Program-made: the position numbers and the translations under genes
Assembly: GCA_902766305.1 (NCBI GenBank)
Contig: CACXDE010000221.1
Location: 1 to 9,301 of the forward strand
DNA length: 9,301 nt
DNA from: an uncultured Ruminococcus sp.
GTDB lineage: Bacteria; Bacillota; Clostridia; Oscillospirales; Acutalibacteraceae
Direction: 5' to 3'
Notes under the pieces: generated by a model
Databases searched by the model: none
Told to the model about the DNA's origin: nothing
Seen by the model: the letters and a program-made list of their open reading frames with translations, nothing else
Part shown: positions 6,790-9,301 of the stretch, piece after piece
Position numbering within the stretch: the stretch's first letter is position 1
Layout of the letters: each line of letters opens with the position of its first letter

Positions 6790-7671
6790 ATGAAAATAAC
6801 GGATATATTAAATCAGAATCGTATGCTGTTGTCTTTTGAGGTATTTCCGCCGAAGAAGGAAACATCATATGAAAGTGTCCGCAAAGCTACTGAAGAAATA
6901 GCAGCGCTTAATCCTTCATTCATGAGCGTAACATATGGTGCCGGAGGAGGAACAAGCAAATATACCCTCTCAATTGCAAAGAATATCAAAAACAATTTCA
7001 ATGTTCCTATGCTTGCACACCTTACCTGTGTGTCATCAGACCGTGAAACAGTCGCAAAAAGAATTGAAGAATTAAAGGAAAACGGAATAATGAATGTAAT
7101 GGCTCTGCGCGGCGATCTGACTCCTGAGCTTGAAAAAACAGACAGAAGCAAATGGGATTACAGCCATGCCTCTGAGCTTATAACAGAGCTGAAAAGCAAG
7201 GGGGACTTCTGCATAGGTGCTGCCTGTTATCCTGAGGTTCATCCTGAAAGTGCCTGCCAGAAGGATGATATAAGGTATCTGAAAGAAAAGGTTGATGCCG
7301 GTGTGGATTTTCTTACTACACAGATGGTTTTTGACAATAATCTTTTCTTCAACTTTATGTATAAAATCAGAGAAGCCGGTATAACTGTTCCTGTTCTGCC
7401 GGGTATCATGCCAATAACAAACGGCAATCAGGTGGAAAGAGCAATCAAGCTTTCCGGCGCATTTATGCCGCAAAGGTTCAAGGCCATGGTCGATAAATTC
7501 GGTTCTGATCCCGCTGCAATGAAACAAGCCGGAATAGCCTATGCGACTGACCAGATAATAGACCTTTATGCGAACGGAATAACAAATGTACATGTATACT
7601 CTATGAATAAGCCGGATATAGCAAGAGGAATATACAATAATCTTTCTGACATAATCAGGAAGGATTTCTGA
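6790..7671 (+). CDS. metF: Methylenetetrahydrofolate reductase
   Basis: MetF reduces 5,10-methylene-THF to 5-methyl-THF, the methyl donor for methionine synthase, in the cytosol. It is an FAD-dependent TIM-barrel enzyme. The 293 residues match the length of the bacterial single-domain form. Conserved sites by position against E. coli MetF are SFEVFPPK (15-22) with catalytic E17, SVTYGAGG (46-53), ALRGD (105-109) with D109 near the flavin, CYPEVHPE (146-153), TTQMVFD (176-182) with folate-contacting Q178, and PVLPGIMP (201-208). The ATG is preceded by AGGAG at 6775-6779. It is the first gene of an operon with the methionine synthase activation protein (two-base gap) and metH, so its product is consumed by the enzyme encoded downstream. 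The electron donor cannot be told from sequence. Confidence 0.96.
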   Translation: MKITDILNQNRMLLSFEVFPPKKETSYESVRKATEEIAALNPSFMSVTYGAGGGTSKYTLSIAKNIKNNFNVPMLAHLTCVSSDRETVAKRIEELKENGIMNVMALRGDLTPELEKTDRSKWDYSHASELITELKSKGDFCIGAACYPEVHPESACQKDDIRYLKEKVDAGVDFLTTQMVFDNNLFFNFMYKIREAGITVPVLPGIMPITNGNQVERAIKLSGAFMPQRFKAMVDKFGSDPAAMKQAGIAYATDQIIDLYANGITNVHVYSMNKPDIARGIYNNLSDIIRKDF

Positions 7672-7673
7672 TT

Positions 7674-8360
7674 ATGGATAATACATTATTTGTTAAGAGA
7701 TACAGTAATGAAAACTTTGATGTGCCTGTAAATTACAGTGAAGTATACAGATATACAGGTTACGGCGGTCTGACGAAGCATGATGAACAGATCGAAAAAA
7801 TAATGCTTGAAGCTATTCAGGAATGCAGTAGGGTATTAACATATAAAGTCTGCTACATAAAAATGCAGTTGGAATGGAAGAATAATTTTCCAGTACTTCC
7901 ACTTTCCGCTGAATCTAAAAACCTTGCCAGATGTCTTGAAGGAAGCAGTGAAGTAATAATTTTTGCTGCGACAATAGGTATAGGTATCGACAGGCTTATA
8001 TCAAGATATCAGCATATTTCTTCTACAAAGGCTCTGCTGATGCAGGCTTTTGGTGCTGAACGTGTTGAGGCTCTGTGTGATCGTTTTTGTCATGAGATCG
8101 GAGAACAGGCTCTTTGTGATGGACTGTACTGTACTCCACGTTTTTCTCCCGGATACGGCGATCTTCCGCTTGAAACTCAGAGGGATGTATTCAGACTTCT
8201 TGATTGCAGCAGGCAAATAGGCATATCTTTAGGGGACAGCTTACTTATGACACCTTCAAAGTCAGTAACAGCGATATTCGGACTTCGCAAAAATAAATGC
8301 AATGAAGCTGAACAAAAATGTCGGCAATGCAGTAAACAGGATTGCTTGTACAGAACTTGA
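7674..8360 (+). CDS. Stand-alone methionine synthase reactivation-domain protein
   Basis: This 228-residue protein corresponds to the C-terminal AdoMet-binding activation domain of cobalamin-dependent methionine synthase (Pfam Met_synt_B12), encoded here as a separate polypeptide. In E. coli MetH that domain reductively remethylates the cobalamin when it is oxidised, using AdoMet and an electron from flavodoxin. The AdoMet-binding motif RFSPGYGDLPLE (156-167) is present, with R156 and Y161 aligning to E. coli R1134 and Y1139. It is followed by the family-typical LLDCSRQIGISLGDSLLMTPSKSVTAIFGL region (175-204, central part). The C-terminus has four cysteines, C209, C216, C219 and C224, which the E. 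coli domain lacks. An AGGA site at 7661-7664 lies nine bases before the ATG. The gene sits two bases after metF and 14 bases before metH. Thermotoga maritima has a comparable split arrangement, whose separate protein is needed for reactivation. Confidence 0.88.
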   Translation: MDNTLFVKRYSNENFDVPVNYSEVYRYTGYGGLTKHDEQIEKIMLEAIQECSRVLTYKVCYIKMQLEWKNNFPVLPLSAESKNLARCLEGSSEVIIFAATIGIGIDRLISRYQHISSTKALLMQAFGAERVEALCDRFCHEIGEQALCDGLYCTPRFSPGYGDLPLETQRDVFRLLDCSRQIGISLGDSLLMTPSKSVTAIFGLRKNKCNEAEQKCRQCSKQDCLYRT

Positions 8361-8374
8361 AACGGAGGCAAATT

Positions 8375-9301
8375 GTGAAAATACTTGATTACCTTAAAAA
8401 CAATATCGTTTATCTTGACGGAGGTATGGGAACACTTCTTCAAAAGGAAGGACTGCTTCCCGGAGAACTGCCTGAAAGATGGAATATCACTCACAGCGAT
8501 GTAATAATCCGTATACAAAAGGCATACTTTGATGCCGGAACAAATATTATCTGCACAAATACCTTCGGTGCTAATTCTCTGAAATATGATGATGAAGAAC
8601 TAAGTGCTGTTATTAAAGCCGCTGTCCAGAATGCAAAAGCTGCAAGAGATACAAGTACAGGCACACAGAAAAAATATATTGCCCTTGATATTGGTTCTAT
8701 GGGCAAGCTTCTGAAACCATTCGGAGATTTTGATTTTGAAGAAGCTGTCAGTGTATATGCCAAAACGATAAAAATAGGCGCAGCCTGCGGTGTTGATCTG
8801 ATTTACATAGAAACAATGAACGACAGCTATGACACAAAGGCTGCCCTGCTTGCGGCAAAGGAAAACTGTGATCTGCCTGTTTTCGTTTCAAATGCTTACG
8901 GTGAAGACGGCAAGCTTATGACAGGCGCATCACCTGCCGCAATGGTGGCAATGCTTGAAGGAATGGGTGCTGACGCAATAGGCGCAAACTGTTCGCTCGG
9001 ACCTAAGCAGCTAAAAAAGGTTGTTGAGGAATATCTTGAATATGCCTCTGTTCCGATACTTCTCAAACCTAATGCCGGTCTGCCAAGAAGTGAAAACGGT
9101 AAAACGGTATATGATGTTTACCCTGATGAATTTTCGGATGATATTGCAGAATATGTAAAAAAAGGCGTCCGCATCGTTGGCGGATGCTGCGGTACAACAC
9201 CTGAATATATAAGTGAAACTGTCAGAAAAACCAAAGACATCACTCCTCTGAAACTAACCCCAAAAAATAAAACGCTTATAAGTTCGTATACACACGCTAT
9301 A
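8375..9301 (+). CDS. metH: Cobalamin-dependent methionine synthase MetH, N-terminal part
   Basis: MetH transfers the methyl group of 5-methyl-THF via cobalamin to homocysteine, making methionine in the cytosol. The window holds 309 codons and the frame is open to the right edge. Residues 1 to about 285 are the homocysteine/zinc-binding barrel: LDGGMGTLLQ (14-23), TNTFGAN (61-67), GANCSLGP (203-210) with zinc ligand C206, and VGGCCGTTPEY with ligands C271 and C272. The last residues (KTLISSYTHA) are the usual linker into the folate-binding domain, which is outside the window. The start is GTG, supported by an ideal GGAGG at 8364-8368, six bases upstream. Because the activation domain is encoded just upstream, the full protein probably ends after the cobalamin-binding domain, as in other split MetH proteins. 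A short betaine or S-methylmethionine homocysteine methyltransferase is less likely given this context. Confidence 0.92.
   Translation, partial: MKILDYLKNNIVYLDGGMGTLLQKEGLLPGELPERWNITHSDVIIRIQKAYFDAGTNIICTNTFGANSLKYDDEELSAVIKAAVQNAKAARDTSTGTQKKYIALDIGSMGKLLKPFGDFDFEEAVSVYAKTIKIGAACGVDLIYIETMNDSYDTKAALLAAKENCDLPVFVSNAYGEDGKLMTGASPAAMVAMLEGMGADAIGANCSLGPKQLKKVVEEYLEYASVPILLKPNAGLPRSENGKTVYDVYPDEFSDDIAEYVKKGVRIVGGCCGTTPEYISETVRKTKDITPLKLTPKNKTLISSYTHAI

Noticed and set aside
7072..7593. Minus-strand frame opposite metF
   Set aside because: metF on the plus strand is complete with all family motifs; this frame has no ribosome site or recognisable domain.
1..9301. Mobile elements, CRISPR arrays, toxin-antitoxin or phage defence genes
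   Set aside because: Nearly all sequence is accounted for by housekeeping genes with tight spacing; I saw no repeat arrays, transposase motifs or terminal inverted repeats.

Overview
The window looks like ordinary core chromosome from a low-GC anaerobic Firmicute, most likely a clostridial lineage such as Ruminococcus or another member of the Oscillospiraceae. That placement is an inference from four things: AT-rich sequence with strong purine-rich Shine-Dalgarno sites, a group II-style ECF transporter module followed by truA, a stand-alone methionine synthase activation protein, and consensus sigma-A promoters. I see no insertion sequence, phage gene, CRISPR array, tRNA or rRNA. No gene-free stretch is longer than about 200 bases.

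The left two thirds (positions 1 to 6588) is transcribed leftwards, on the minus strand. In transcription order it holds ilvD (dihydroxy-acid dehydratase), a YwqG/DUF1963-family protein, a terminator-like hairpin, a COG1092-type SAM-dependent methyltransferase, ecfA1, ecfA2, ecfT and the start of truA, which runs off the left edge. The five genes from the methyltransferase to truA are packed with gaps of 0 to 7 bases. Shine-Dalgarno sites sit in or across the end of the preceding gene, so this is clearly one operon. EcfA1, EcfA2 and EcfT form the shared energising module of energy-coupling factor vitamin and metal uptake. No substrate-binding S component lies nearby.

The right third (6790 to 9301) is transcribed rightwards. 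It holds metF (methylenetetrahydrofolate reductase), a stand-alone protein matching the C-terminal reactivation domain of cobalamin-dependent methionine synthase, and the N-terminal part of metH, cut by the right edge. Together these make 5-methyl-THF, use it to methylate homocysteine, and repair the cobalamin enzyme when it is oxidised.

The two directions meet in a 201-base divergent intergenic region (6589 to 6789). Here a perfect-consensus promoter for ilvD and a near-consensus extended -10 promoter for the metF operon lie back to back, with their -35 hexamers overlapping by five bases. This is the most striking non-coding feature in the window. I found no convincing undescribed system. 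The observations worth a second look are the overlapping promoters, the split methionine synthase with its cysteine-rich activator tail, and several intercistronic hairpins.
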